Shown one piece after another: positions 49,180 through 59,377 of a stretch of DNA of 64,000 nt (positions are counted from its first letter, which is position 1; every line of letters starts with the position of its first letter). The stretch covers positions 237,550,104 through 237,614,103 of the forward strand of contig CM069432.1 in the NCBI GenBank assembly GCA_035610365.1. The letters are read 5' to 3'. The translations under genes were made by a program, and so were the position numbers. This DNA comes from Aquatica leii. Lineage: Eukaryota > Arthropoda > Insecta > Coleoptera > Lampyridae. A model generated the notes under the pieces. It saw nothing but the letters and a program-made list of their open reading frames with translations. It did not search any database and was not told where the DNA came from.

Positions 49180-52100
49180 CCCTACCTCAAAGTTGAGATA
49201 CTTGGACGCCATCTTTTAGGATTGTTAGATTCTGGAGCAAGTAGAACAATAATAGGACGTACCGGATGGATGTTTCTACAACAAGCTGGACTTACAGCTG
49301 ACACCAACAACCCACCTCAGTGCATAGTCGCCAATGGTCAGAAGTGCCAGACGCTAGGAACCATTGCAATACCGATGACTTTAATGGGAAAACCAAGCTA
49401 ATTACCGCTCTGATTTTAGCTGAGTTTCCTCATCAATTAATACTCGGAATGGATTTTTGGTTGGCCATGGATATTGTCCCAAATTTAACTACGGATGTAT
49501 GGCATTTTGGTGCCGAATCCAGTTGTGACACCTGCACCATAAATGACATAAGTACATTAAATTCCGAGCAAACGAAACAACTCAACATCTTATTGTCGAA
49601 ACACTTCGATCAAGAGAATAAGGACCGTCTAGGGTACACCACTTTAGTGGAACACGACATCGTGACCGATGCACCTCCACTCAAACAACGATATTATCCG
49701 GTTTCCTGCAAGACAACAACTGATTGATGCTGAACTAGATAAAATGTTGCGAGCAGACATTATCGAACCATCAACCAGCGGTTGGTCATCCCCGTCTTAT
49801 TAGTTCCCAAAAAGGATGGAACTTTCCGATTCTGCGTAGATTTCCGTAAACTTAACGCAGTTACGAAGAAGGATGCGTATCCTTTACCATACATCTCGGC
49901 CATCTTGGATCGTTTGAAGAACGCGAAATATTTAAGCAGTTTAGACGTTCGATCTGCTTATTGGCAAATTCGCATGAAACCTTCGGCACGCGAATTGACT
50001 GCCTTCACTGTCCCAGGTAGAGGACTATACCATTTTAAGCGAATGCCTTTCGGACTCACCAATGCCCCTGCCACCTGGCAACGTCTGATTGACACCGTAC
50101 TTGGACCGGATCTTGAACCACATGTCCTGGTATATCTGGACGATATAATTGTTGTGTCACCAGACTTCGAGACACATCTAGACATGCTACAAAAAGTTTT
50201 TACGCGATTACAAGCAGCAGGACTCACCATCAGCAAAGAGAAATGTTTGTTTTGTAGACCACAACTGAAGTATCTGGGATACGTCGTCGACCAATATGGA
50301 CTTCGAGTAGACTCCAGACAAAATTAAGGCCATACTTGATGTTACCGCACCTCGGAACGTGCGTGAGTTACGACGATTTCTAGGAATGTCTGCTTGGTAC
50401 AGGCGTTTTGTACCTCATTACTCCACGGTAGCAGCACCCCTTACCGAGTTGACCAAAAACGTTCCAGCTGGAATTGGACCACCACCTGTGAGAGAGCATT
50501 TGACTCAATTAAACAATCGTTGGTGACTGCACCCATACTTACTTGCCCCGACTTTGAGAGACCTTTTGTTTTGCAGACAGACGCATCTGCGTATGGAATA
50601 GGCGCGGTGCTTACTCAAACCGATACGGAGGGAGAAAAAGGTTATTTGTTTTCTATCGCGAACACTGTCCCGTCAGGAACGCAACTACAGCACGACCGAA
50701 CGCGAGTGTTTAGCGGTCATTTGGGCCGTAGAGACTCTTCGTCAGTACCTTGAAGGGGTACACTTCACCGTTATTACCGACCACCACTCACTGCTATGGC
50801 TACAAAAACTTCGAGACCCGACCGGCAGACTCGGACGATGGAGCTTGCGACTTCAAAGTTTCGACTTTACCATAGTCCACCGAAAAGGTAAAGAGAATGT
50901 TGTACCAGACTTTTTATCGCGTTCCGTACCGCTACCAGAAGACCTCTCGTCGAAAGAACACCTCGCCATTATCGCTGAGCAACCTACCGATAAGTGGTAT
51001 ATCCAGATGAGGGCTAGAATTAAGAAAACACCATTAATGTACCCGAACTGGAGAGTGCAACAAGGTACCTTATTCAAGTACGTTAAAAGTCGGTTACCGG
51101 AACTAACCACAGATACAGAATGCTGGAAAGCCGTAGTTCCGAAAGAACAACGAAGGGAAATCTTAAAGGAACAACATGATTCTCCGACTTCAGGCCATAT
51201 GGGAGTAGTGAAAACATACTTGAGGATCTGTCAACGTTATTATTGGCCAAAGATGAAGAGCGACGTGCAGCGATATGTAAAGTCCTGCCGAATCTGTGCT
51301 ACCTGTAAGCCTGAACAGCAACCACCTGCTGGGTTAATGGGAAATCGCCCAAACATCACCGCTCCGTGGCAGATGATAAGCCTCGACTTAATGGGTCCGT
51401 TGCCAAGAACATCTCGAGGATTCACCCAAATCCTAGCCATCACCGATTATTTCACGAAGTATGTTCTACTCTTCGCTTTAAGAACTGCTACTGCAAAAAC
51501 TGTGATCAGACATTTGGAGAATGAAGTTTTTCTTACTTATGGAGCCCCGCAGTATCTACTGTGCGACAATGGCGTTCAAATGAAGAGCCACGAATTCCAA
51601 AACGTGTGCCGCAAATACGGTGTCGAGATCTGTTACACTGCTCTATATTATCCTAGAGCTAACCCGACAGAACGTGTTAACCGCGTAATTAAGACTATGC
51701 TCAGATCCTACGTCAACACTCACCATCATCGTTGGGACGAACACCTACCCGCTGTAGCTTGTGCGATTCGAACATCAGTGCACGACACGACGGGATACAG
51801 CCCATATTTCGCCAACTTCGGACGTGAATATATCATGAAGGGTAGCGATTACCGAGAACGTCTTGGAAAACCCATAGATCCTATGCCACCTGAAACAAAC
51901 GAACTAATGAAACGTCAGGATGGTTTTCAGAAACTGTACCGGGACATTGAAACCAAGATACGTCTAGGACGAGAGCGTAATATGCGCTATTACAACCTAC
52001 GGCGGCGAGACACTAGTTATTACCCAGGTCAGTCGGTATGGAGAAAGAACAAGGTTATTTCGGATGCTTCCAAGCGTTTTACGAGCAAATTAGCCCCTTT

Positions 52101-52269
52101 GTACCTTGGTCCTTTCAGGATCAAACGAAGACTGGGTACCAACACGTACGAACTCGAAGACGGCGACGGAAAAGCCACGGGCATCTGGCATGTACAAGAC
52201 CTAAAACCATTCTTCGATGAGAATTTGTCAATGTCCATTGGTAACGAATTGGATCGGACCCCACGTTAG
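49180..52269 (+). pseudogene. pol: Pol region: protease, RT, RNase H, integrase (broken)
   Basis: Domains are in normal Ty3/Gypsy order. Protease LLDSGASRTIIG near 49.22-49.26 kb; reverse transcriptase about 49.7-50.33 kb with FCVDFRKLNAVT, LDVRSAYWQI, MPFGLTNAPATWQ and VYLDDIIV; RNase H about 50.55-50.93 kb with LQTDASAYGIGAVL, ITDHHSLLWL and PDFLSR; integrase about 50.95-52.27 kb with the zinc part HDSPTSGHMG and CRICATCK, the core LDLMGPLP, LCDNGVQ and NPTERVNRVI, and a GPY/F-like end YLGPFRIKRRL. All expected enzymes are present with their signature residues. The region is broken, with about four or five breaks, so this copy could not move by itself. No chromodomain is seen. Confidence 0.9.
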
Positions 52270-52603
52270 AGAGAGAGGGGGAAAATACTCTATCGGCTTT
52301 GTAAACCTAGGATTAGTTTAGTTAGCATTTTGTTTTGCAAATAGGAATGATTCATTTTTCTTTTTGTCTTTTCTTTTTGAGTTTGAATTTATTTTTTTTT
52401 GGTTATAAGTGGTTTCATTTTTGAATAATTATTTGCTTAGTAATTAGTTTAGTTTAGTGCTGTGGGTTCGTGTATTTAAATTTCTTAGTAAGATTAGGGT
52501 CTGTCTGTGTCGTTTCGTGTATAGTCCTATTCATCACATTATAGTACCTAATCTTGACAGCGGTAAATTGAGGAATTTACCTTTTTCCAGGTAAAGAGGG
52601 GGT
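52270..52603 (+). other. 3' untranslated region and polypurine tract
   Basis: After the integrase end comes about 330 bp of T-rich non-coding sequence. AAAGAGGGGG at 52593-52602 directly precedes the LTR and is the probable plus-strand primer. Confidence 0.75.
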
Positions 52604-54630
52604 TGTAACAGGATAAAATCTTAATAACAATTAGGTCCTATGAAAGTTAGGCCAAACAACTTAAACAACAATTTCCCGCCTAGAAAAGGTAAAATTTGAT
52701 AGCGGTATAAGTTTTTTGAAAAAGAATGTAGATACTGATAAGAACGTCAGAACGGAAAATTCGGTCACTTCTTGTCTTGTCACGTACGAGGTGGAATGTA
52801 CAACAGAGCCTGTGCTTAGAGCACCCGGAAAATTACCGGATCAATTCTGAAAGTACAATTATTATTCTCTGTATATTTGGATTAGTATTATGGATATTTG
52901 GTTATCGTGAATTACAGTAGAGAATCACCGTATTGAACGGGATAAAAAGAAACTACCTCATTACAAGCAAGCCGCATTACACCTAAGGTAAGCACATTCG
53001 ATTTTCAGTTTAATCACTAAGCTAACGATAGTCATTTTAGGCTTTTTGTTTTCTGTTTTTGTTTTTGCCCCTGTTGCTCGTTTCGCTTTATTTTTGCTTT
53101 TTATTCGTTCGCTTGGATTATGGTGTTGTAAATACGTTGTATCGCTGTGAGCTGCTTGCGATTTTGGGCCCTTCCATATACAACTTGTCAACGGGGAAGT
53201 TTATGTAACGTAATTCGTCTCGCTGTACTTACTTCGTCAATCTGTCGCATACATACGGGGAACCTGCTTCGACACCCGGAAGCATTGAGGGCAACATCGA
53301 CCTACAAAGTATATGATTTAGCGTGTGTTTGGTTAAATATTTGGTACGTACCTTCCCATCGAAGTTATGCCGAAGACAGCTGCGACAAGGTCAGTCCGTG
53401 TATTAGTGTTCGTCCTGATGTACCTGTTATAACTTTAATTGTAAATAGTTAAGATTTGTGAAGTTTAACTCACCTGATACCACCACAACAAAATAGCACA
53501 TTCACACAAAAAAAAAATATAGGACATTCATACAAAAAAAATAACATTCACATCACAAAAAAAAAAAATAGAACAATCACACCGCACAAAACCAAAAGGA
53601 AACATTCACACCCCGAATAAAAAAACTACGAACAAAATAAAAGGGATTCTATAAAAACGAAAATAAAAAGACATTCAATCGCATGCAACATGTGTCAACT
53701 TTCATGCACGTTTTTTTTTACACTGTTGTCACTTGTCACTTAATTAAAGAACGAAAAATCCCGTCACTTAAAAATTCTTGTTGTGTAAACCGGTCATTGA
53801 TTCGTATTTAGTTTTGCATTGTGATTATATCATTATTATAAAGAAGGTGATACATTTCTGTAGGGATTCCAACGAATAACGTTTGTAATTAACGATAAGC
53901 TTTTATTTAGTCCTTTGATATTTCTTTTATTGTGGTTATTCTAGTGGCGACGTATATGTATGCATATATATATGGTTTACTTGTTATTTTGGGCGTAATT
54001 TGACGAATTGCGCGTAGTAGTAGTTTTGGTCCCTGTAAGAAAAGAAAAGATAAAGAAACTAATCACCTTTTGTGTTGCATTTAATTCACTTTGTTTTTTT
54101 AAACCAACAAGGCTTACAGTTCATTATAGAGGGTTAATGACACGGTGAGTAAGGTACATTTTGTATATGTATATATTTTATGTGTGTTATATATTTAGTA
54201 GATATTAAGGCATTATTATGGGTATGGGGTTTTTGTTTTGTGTTCATTATTGGGGATTTGCGTAAACGTGGTTGACGCCGGTTATATTTATGTACCATCG
54301 ATTTTTGGTTAACTGTTGATTTGGTAGAGAAATAAACATCTTTTGGTTCTTTATCCTTGGCTTTTATTGTTGCCGTCTTTCGCGTGGTGTATTTTAGGTT
54401 AGTTGAGTTGGAAGAAGAAAACCTAGGTAATCCCTCTCCACTTGGGTTCCGTGGAGGTTGTATGCAGAGTAGTTGCTTCGTTCAGTGGATCACTGAACCC
54501 TGGCGCCCGGTAACTGTGACGACCACCAGCACAGTTCCATCAGATCCACGACCCGAACGAGCTAGCTGGGCGAAGCAATCTACCACCCCCTTCCTCGTCT
54601 CCGCACCACCACAGGGAGTAAGGCGTGATA
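52604..54630 (+). repeat. 3' LTR of the young Gypsy element
   Basis: 2027 bp, over 99% identical to 45240-47269. Confidence 0.95.
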
Positions 54631-54634
54631 ACCA

Positions 54635-54861
54635 TTGTTATTAACGATTGAGTTTCTTTTCCTTTTATTCGTTTCTTTCAGCAGTTACGAACTTAACATC
54701 TAGTTACAAGTTTCTTACCACCTGTCTTGAGCGGGACAGACGTGACTTTGGATAAGCTCTGGCGCCCTGCAACATCTTTTCTGTATTTAATGGGGACCTC
54801 CCCTCTCTCCGATTATTGCGAGCTGGCCGTGTAGGTTCGTAAACAGCAAAAGCTTCTAACA
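54635..54861 (+). repeat. 5' LTR of the gag-only element, second part
   Basis: Continues the LTR interrupted at 45239. The joined sequence around the site (AATTAAAGTACCA, then TTGTTATTAACGATT) matches the uninterrupted relative at about 21607-21650 in reverse. It ends GCTTCTAACA, followed by a primer site. Confidence 0.8.
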
Positions 54862-55332
54862 AATTGGCGACCCAACTTAATGGGGCCTCGATTTTCTCAT
54901 ATCGAATTTCTTATTTCACTACATTTGTTTTAGCTATTTTCTTTAATTGTGATTAGCGTAGGATTACTGGTACTCATAGGTAACTTATACTGTTGAATTT
55001 CTCTCGACTTAGTGTGTAACAAATTGGCAGCCCAACCAAGGGGCCTCGATTTTCTCATATCGAATTTCTCATTTCACTACATTTCTTTTAGCTATTTTCT
55101 TTAATGGTGATTAGCGTAGGATTACTGGTACTCATAGGTAACTTATACTGTTGAATTTCTCTAGACTTAGTGTGTAACAAATTGGTTACCCGACTTTTCG
55201 ATTCTTTTTTTGGAATTTCTCATTCGTTATAATTCTTTCTGCTGTTTAGATTTTTTTTTTCTCTAATTAGTATAGGGTTACTAGCAGGAGTGGGTAGTTT
55301 ATATTGTTGACTTGCTATCGATTTAGTGTGTG
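54858..55332 (+). repeat. Leader with primer-site unit in three tandem copies
   Basis: Units start with AACAAATTGG at 54858, 55018 and 55176 (periods 160 and 158 bp). Each carries a primer-site-like sequence: TGGCGACCCAAC, TGGCAGCCCAAC, TGGTTACCCGAC. Units 1 and 2 are nearly identical and unit 3 is more diverged. Each ends with TTAGTGTGT. Confidence 0.9.
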
Positions 55333-55723
55333 CGATCATAAGTTCTTCTAGCTTTATTGATTCTTTTATCTTTTTTTAGTCTTAGGTGGGTTCGATTTTA
55401 CTTTGCTTTCTTTACTTAGTTGTTGCTACTAGACTGGACGTCTGAGTTACTTCATTAACTTTTACTTTTATTTTTCTTTAGTGCTGCAGTTTGACTGTAG
55501 ATTAGCACTTTGCTTACGTTTCTTTTAATCGGACCTTCGCTTTGATTTTGGATTGACTCGACTACGTCGATTAAGTTGTTTTTTTTTCTTAATGAATTAC
55601 TTACTGGGTAGTAATACGGCTGGTACTTATTGTTATTTTGAATTTTTGTCAGGCACGTGGTGGCAGATTTCTGTCGTAGTTGACTGCTTTGGTTAGTTTC
55701 TTGTTTACTTGTTTGTTTTAGCT
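55333..55723 (+). other. Remaining leader of the gag-only element
   Basis: T-rich non-coding sequence between the third primer-site unit and gag. Confidence 0.6.
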
Positions 55724-56850
55724 ATGTATTGTTCAGATAAAGAACCACCACTTCTTACTTCATCAGACTCTGATTCGGAAATGAACTTGGCTGATTGGAA
55801 TATTACTTTCTCTGGTGAAGATCCGTTTGTACTAATGGAGTTTCTTATTCGTATTGATGAGTTGTGTTTGTCTCGTGAAGTTTCTCAGCACCAACTTTTT
55901 CTTTCAGCTTCTGATGTGTTATCGGGTAAAGCTCTTCTTGTGTTTAGAAGTAGACGACATACTTTGCGTTCTTGGAATGAGGTTACTGCGATGCTGAAAG
56001 CTGAAGTTCTGCCTGTAGATTATGATGAACGGTTAATGGATACTATTCGTAATCGAGTGATGGAACCTAAGGAATCTATTGTGATGCACGTGGCTACTAT
56101 GCAATATCTTTTTATGCAATTGTTAGAACCAGTCTCGGAGAAGACGCAGTTAAAAATCGTACGCCGCAACTTGGCTCCTTTGTATCAATCTCATTTTGCA
56201 CTGGTGGATATTACATCCTTTTCTCAATTGATTTCTTTAGGCAAACGTTTGGAGTTGAACTTTAATCGTAGCAATTCTCGTAGTCTTATAACATCCGAAA
56301 GGAATGACTTACTTCTAGGATCCTCTGTGATTACTACTGCTACTACCGCAGTTTCTGTTAATACGGTTGCTGATTCTCTTACTACTCCTTCACTTCCTTC
56401 TTCTATAACTACTGAGTCTAATACTTGTATACACTGTCGTTCTAAAACTGAGAAACTTGTACGTCCTGTTCGGTCTTTAGCTTCTCTTCCTCCAAATTTT
56501 TCTTCAGTTTCTAGGATAATTAGACCTACTACCGATCCTTGGTACTTAGGTTTGGTTTCTAAAGTTTCTGCTTTTCCTCGTCGTTTCTCTCGTTGGTGTC
56601 TTGTGAAAGGTCTTCTATGTAAACGTGTACGCATATCTTTGTCCGACTCTTGCGTGTGGAAATTAGTTGTTCCTTCGGACCAACGCAAACAATTAATCCA
56701 CGATCACCATCTTCCATCTGAGCGTGAACACCGTAGTGTTAGGAGTACGTTGGAAGCTCTTCGCTATCATTTCTACTAGCCTCATATGAGACCCAAGGTT
56801 GCTGAGTTTATACGTCACTGTTCTTGTTCGAACGCACCGCGAAGCAATCC
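55724..56850 (+). pseudogene. Gag joined to an integrase zinc-finger stub
   Basis: Probable start MYCSDKEPPLL at 55724; an in-frame ATG lies upstream at 55709. Capsid-like blocks: MNLADWNITFSGEDP, LIRIDELCLSREVSQHQLF, VLSGKALLVFRSRRH, VDYDERLMDTIRNR, IVRRNLAPLYQSHF, LISLGKRLEL. After a Ser/Thr-rich stretch the text reads WKLVVPSDQRKQLIHDHH, EREHRSVRSTLEALRYHF and FIRHCSCS, which is the N-terminal zinc-binding region of Gypsy integrase. Everything that normally lies between is absent, with the same junction type as at 20.2-21.2 kb. The gag part looks whole here. No zinc knuckle is visible in gag. Confidence 0.8.
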
Positions 56851-56989
56851 TATTAGATCATGTCACGTTCTGCCAGCAACGATGAAGCTTTCCAACACTA
56901 GCTTAGCTACAAGGTCTACGCGTCTACATAAGGATCGTGCTATCTCTCCGGATGTAAAAGCCGCTGCTATTGCGTTTGCATCTTCTTCT

Positions 56990-57847
56990 TCAGTCGCTTC
57001 GAATTATTCTTTGTTCTCTCCTTCTTCTAATCGTTCTCTTCGCTTTCATCGGCGTCGCAAGCGTCGTAAGTGCTAGTTCGCTTTTTGGGCTTTTGACTTT
57101 CGACCTTTGCTATTCTTTTGGTTCTTTTCTTTCGGTTTTGGTGGTTCGAGTCATTGAATACGTCGTCGGTATCTTGTTGGTTGTAGCTTGGATGCTACCC
57201 AATTGTTCTTCTCATATTGCTGTCACTGATTTTCTTTTCTTTGCTTAAGTTTCTAGTACTTTTGTTTTGGTTTCTTTCTTCTCCATCTTACTTCAGGACA
57301 GACTACCTTTCCGTCTGTATATATTTATATCCGCTTAGTCGGCATTTTTGGATTGGTACGTCATATATAGAATTCTCTTCTGCTTTTGGATTTGGTTTTT
57401 CTTTTTTTTGAGTTTTCTATTCCGCTCGTCGGCATTACAGTCGTGAAGTATATTTTCCAATTTGGGACAGCAATTGGTACGCTTTCGTTCTATGACTACC
57501 TGATATCTTTTCTTTTCTCTTTCTTTTCCTCTACTAGGGCGGTTGGTTGGGCACCGTAGGATGGTCTCGCTTTTCATTCTTTTACGGGGTGAAGAATGAA
57601 TCAGGTAGTTACATCAAGCCTTATCTTTCTCCGTCTTTCTCTTTTTTTTCCTTTCCTGTATTTCTTACTTTGGATTTTTTCTTTTCTTTTTTCTTTTGCT
57701 TTTGAAGGTTTGCCTTTAGGGCAATTATCTCTTTTGCTTTTTTCTTTCATCTGGATTTGTTGCTTGAATACTTTCTTTCTATTTTCTTTTAGTAACTTCT
57801 TTCTTTAGTATTCACGCAACTATGTTTCTTTTCTTTTACTTTCTTTA
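56990..57847 (+). other. Pyrimidine-rich non-coding tail of the gag-only element
   Basis: Long T/C-rich stretches with internal imperfect duplications around TTTTACGGGGTGAAGAATGA. The same kind of region occurs at 19.2-20.15 kb in the minus-strand relative, there with two tandem versions. Open frames here are composition artefacts. Confidence 0.65.
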
Positions 57848-57942
57848 CTGCAACATCTTTTCTGTATTTAATGGGGACCTCTCCTCTCTCCGATTATTGC
57901 GAGCTGGCCGTGTAGGTTCGTAAACAGCAAAAGCTTGTAACA
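57848..57942 (+). repeat. 3' LTR remnant of the gag-only element
   Basis: 95 bp identical to 54767-54861 except at two sites, ending in GTAACA next to the AACA target duplication. The first part of the LTR is absent. Confidence 0.85.
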
Positions 57943-57949
57943 AACAGCA

Positions 57950-58660
57950 ACTTAAAGGAGCATTTTAAAACTGAAGTGTTAAAAAAAGCTAAACTCAAAC
58001 CAAAATCTTGGTTAAGATGTTAATGATACGTTTACTTAAACGTATTGGTGATAAAGAATAAATACGAAAAATTAAGGTATTCCGTATAGAGAAAGAAAAC
58101 GCACACTAAGAGATATTTAAACGCCAAATCTTACAATCATCCAATAAAGCAGGCAACTGTTTTATATACTTTAGCAAAAAGAGCTGTTTAAGTGACGAAT
58201 AACAAGAATTTACAAAAATAACAGGAAACATTGTTGGAGTTCCTAAAACAAAATAGATATGAATCCAAATAAATCTGAATGGCATTACAGATCTATAGAT
58301 AAAATAAACATAATTTTAAAGAAACAAAATCAAAACTCTTTACAACTAAAGATGTTAAAAAATCAGCATGTCACAAAGACACAAACATTTTCTCCCAATA
58401 TTTACCTAGTCAGCAATGCAATAATGGAAAAGAAAATGAAAGTACGTAAATCGCCACGCTTATTGCAAATGGTATAAATCACAGCTACTTAAATTTTTTC
58501 CATCAATGACAATTAACGCTTCAAAGACGTAAGGTGCCAATGTCTTACGGAACGTCCATTTGTTTTTGGGTTTAAAAACAACAAAACGGCAAAGACCCAG
58601 TTAAATTTGTTGTTTTGGTTCACAAATAAAAACTACGACCAAACCTATAAAGTTTATGTG
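57950..58660 (+). mobile_element. Penelope-like remnant, right copy, with derived repeat
   Basis: It starts with a second version of the block found at 44040-44110 (KPKSW). It then continues into the part typical after the Penelope RT (YLNAKSYNHPIKQATVLYTL, FLKQNRYESK). At 58500-58660 it ends in a diverged copy of the repeat seen at 15.58 and 30.7 kb. No GIY-YIG endonuclease is seen. Broken, several breaks. Confidence 0.65.
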
Positions 58661-59377
58661 TTCCATTGTAACGTGTCCTCGGTGTCGGACGTAGTACTAA
58701 TATTTTGGTGTACTGAAGTTTCAGCAAAGCTGTCTTCTATGCTTCTAGCTTTATCAATTAAATCGTTAAAAGTTTTAACGTCGTTGCGTGGCAATCGTTG
58801 TCTGATTTTCCGATTGAGTAGCCCGTATATCATATCTATTTGATGTGTTTGATGAAGTTCGTGCGTAGGAGGTAAGCGAGCTATTAGTGCACGAGCGGAG
58901 GTTACGAACACATCCGTAGGTTCTTTTTCGCCCTGCTCTTTCTGGAAGAGTTCTCTAAAAATTTGGTGCGAAGGTTTATTAAATCCAAACGCGTGCTTAA
59001 GCGCCTTGACGGCATCGTCCCAGGAGTTGATAGTGGTTTTCGCACCCTGGTACCAACTGGCGCCCAAGCCATCTAATAACATGGACAGGCCTGTGATCGC
59101 ATTCGCTTCTGAGATCTGTAAACATTCTTTGTAAACCTTGATTGCGTCGATGAAGGCGTCGCAATCTTTGTAACTTTCCAGCAAAACGCGACTGGCATTT
59201 AGAAAAATTACTGTTAGCATTTATTGGAGTAAGTGCGGCAGAAGCGGCACCCGTATACCCGGCGAGGATATTTCGCATACCTAGCAACAATGCGTTCAGT
59301 TGATCTTGCGTCATCACGACTGGTTCTATGGCAACGTTTTCGTTTATAATCTGGCGGGATCTGAGGTTATAAAGCAT
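58654..59377 (-). pseudogene. Arc-like Gypsy gag remnant
   Basis: On the minus strand from 59377 (MLYNLRSRQI) to 58654: a capsid-type text with LLDGLGASWYQGAKTTINSW, VKALKHAFGFNKPSHQIF, PTDVFVTSARALIARLPP, QIDMIYGLLNRKIRQRL and FNDLIDKARSIEDSFA. This resembles retrotransposon gag proteins of the group from which the insect Arc genes were domesticated (family knowledge). There is about one break in the N-terminal part, and the text stops at about residue 190 of the capsid without a zinc knuckle. No LTR or pol was found beside it. An element fragment is more likely than a host Arc gene. Confidence 0.65.

Larger units (their letters stand above)
45240..54630 (+). mobile_element. Young Ty3/Gypsy element with 2.03-kb LTRs, target duplication ACCA
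   Basis: Both LTRs start TGTAACAGGATAAAATC and end AAGGCGTGATA. ACCA flanks the whole (45236-45239 and 54631-54634). The order is LTR, Lys-type primer site, gag with zinc knuckles, protease, reverse transcriptase, RNase H, integrase, polypurine tract, LTR. No envelope gene is seen. The two LTRs agree at over 99% of sites, most differences being run-length changes, so insertion is recent in evolutionary terms. Gag is one open frame. Pol is broken, with about four or five breaks. It sits inside the 5' LTR of the gag-only element, and the related LTR near 21.6 kb shows the empty site. Confidence 0.95.
44149..57942 (+). mobile_element. Gag-only Gypsy element, target duplication AACA, holding another element
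   Basis: The 5' LTR starts TGTTACGTGCATAAATTT at 44149 and the last LTR ends AGCTTGTAACA at 57942; AACA flanks both sides (44145-44148 and 57943-57946). The parts are a 5' LTR split by the element at 45240-54630 and resuming at 54635-54861, a triplicated leader, gag with an integrase stub, a pyrimidine-rich region, and a 95-bp remnant of the 3' LTR. Those 95 bp differ at two sites from the 5' LTR, so the copy is fairly young. It lacks protease, reverse transcriptase and RNase H. It is a non-autonomous element in its present form. Confidence 0.8.

Noticed and set aside
56224-56688. Minus-strand frame of 154 codons
   Set aside because: Antisense shadow of the gag plus integrase-stub frame.
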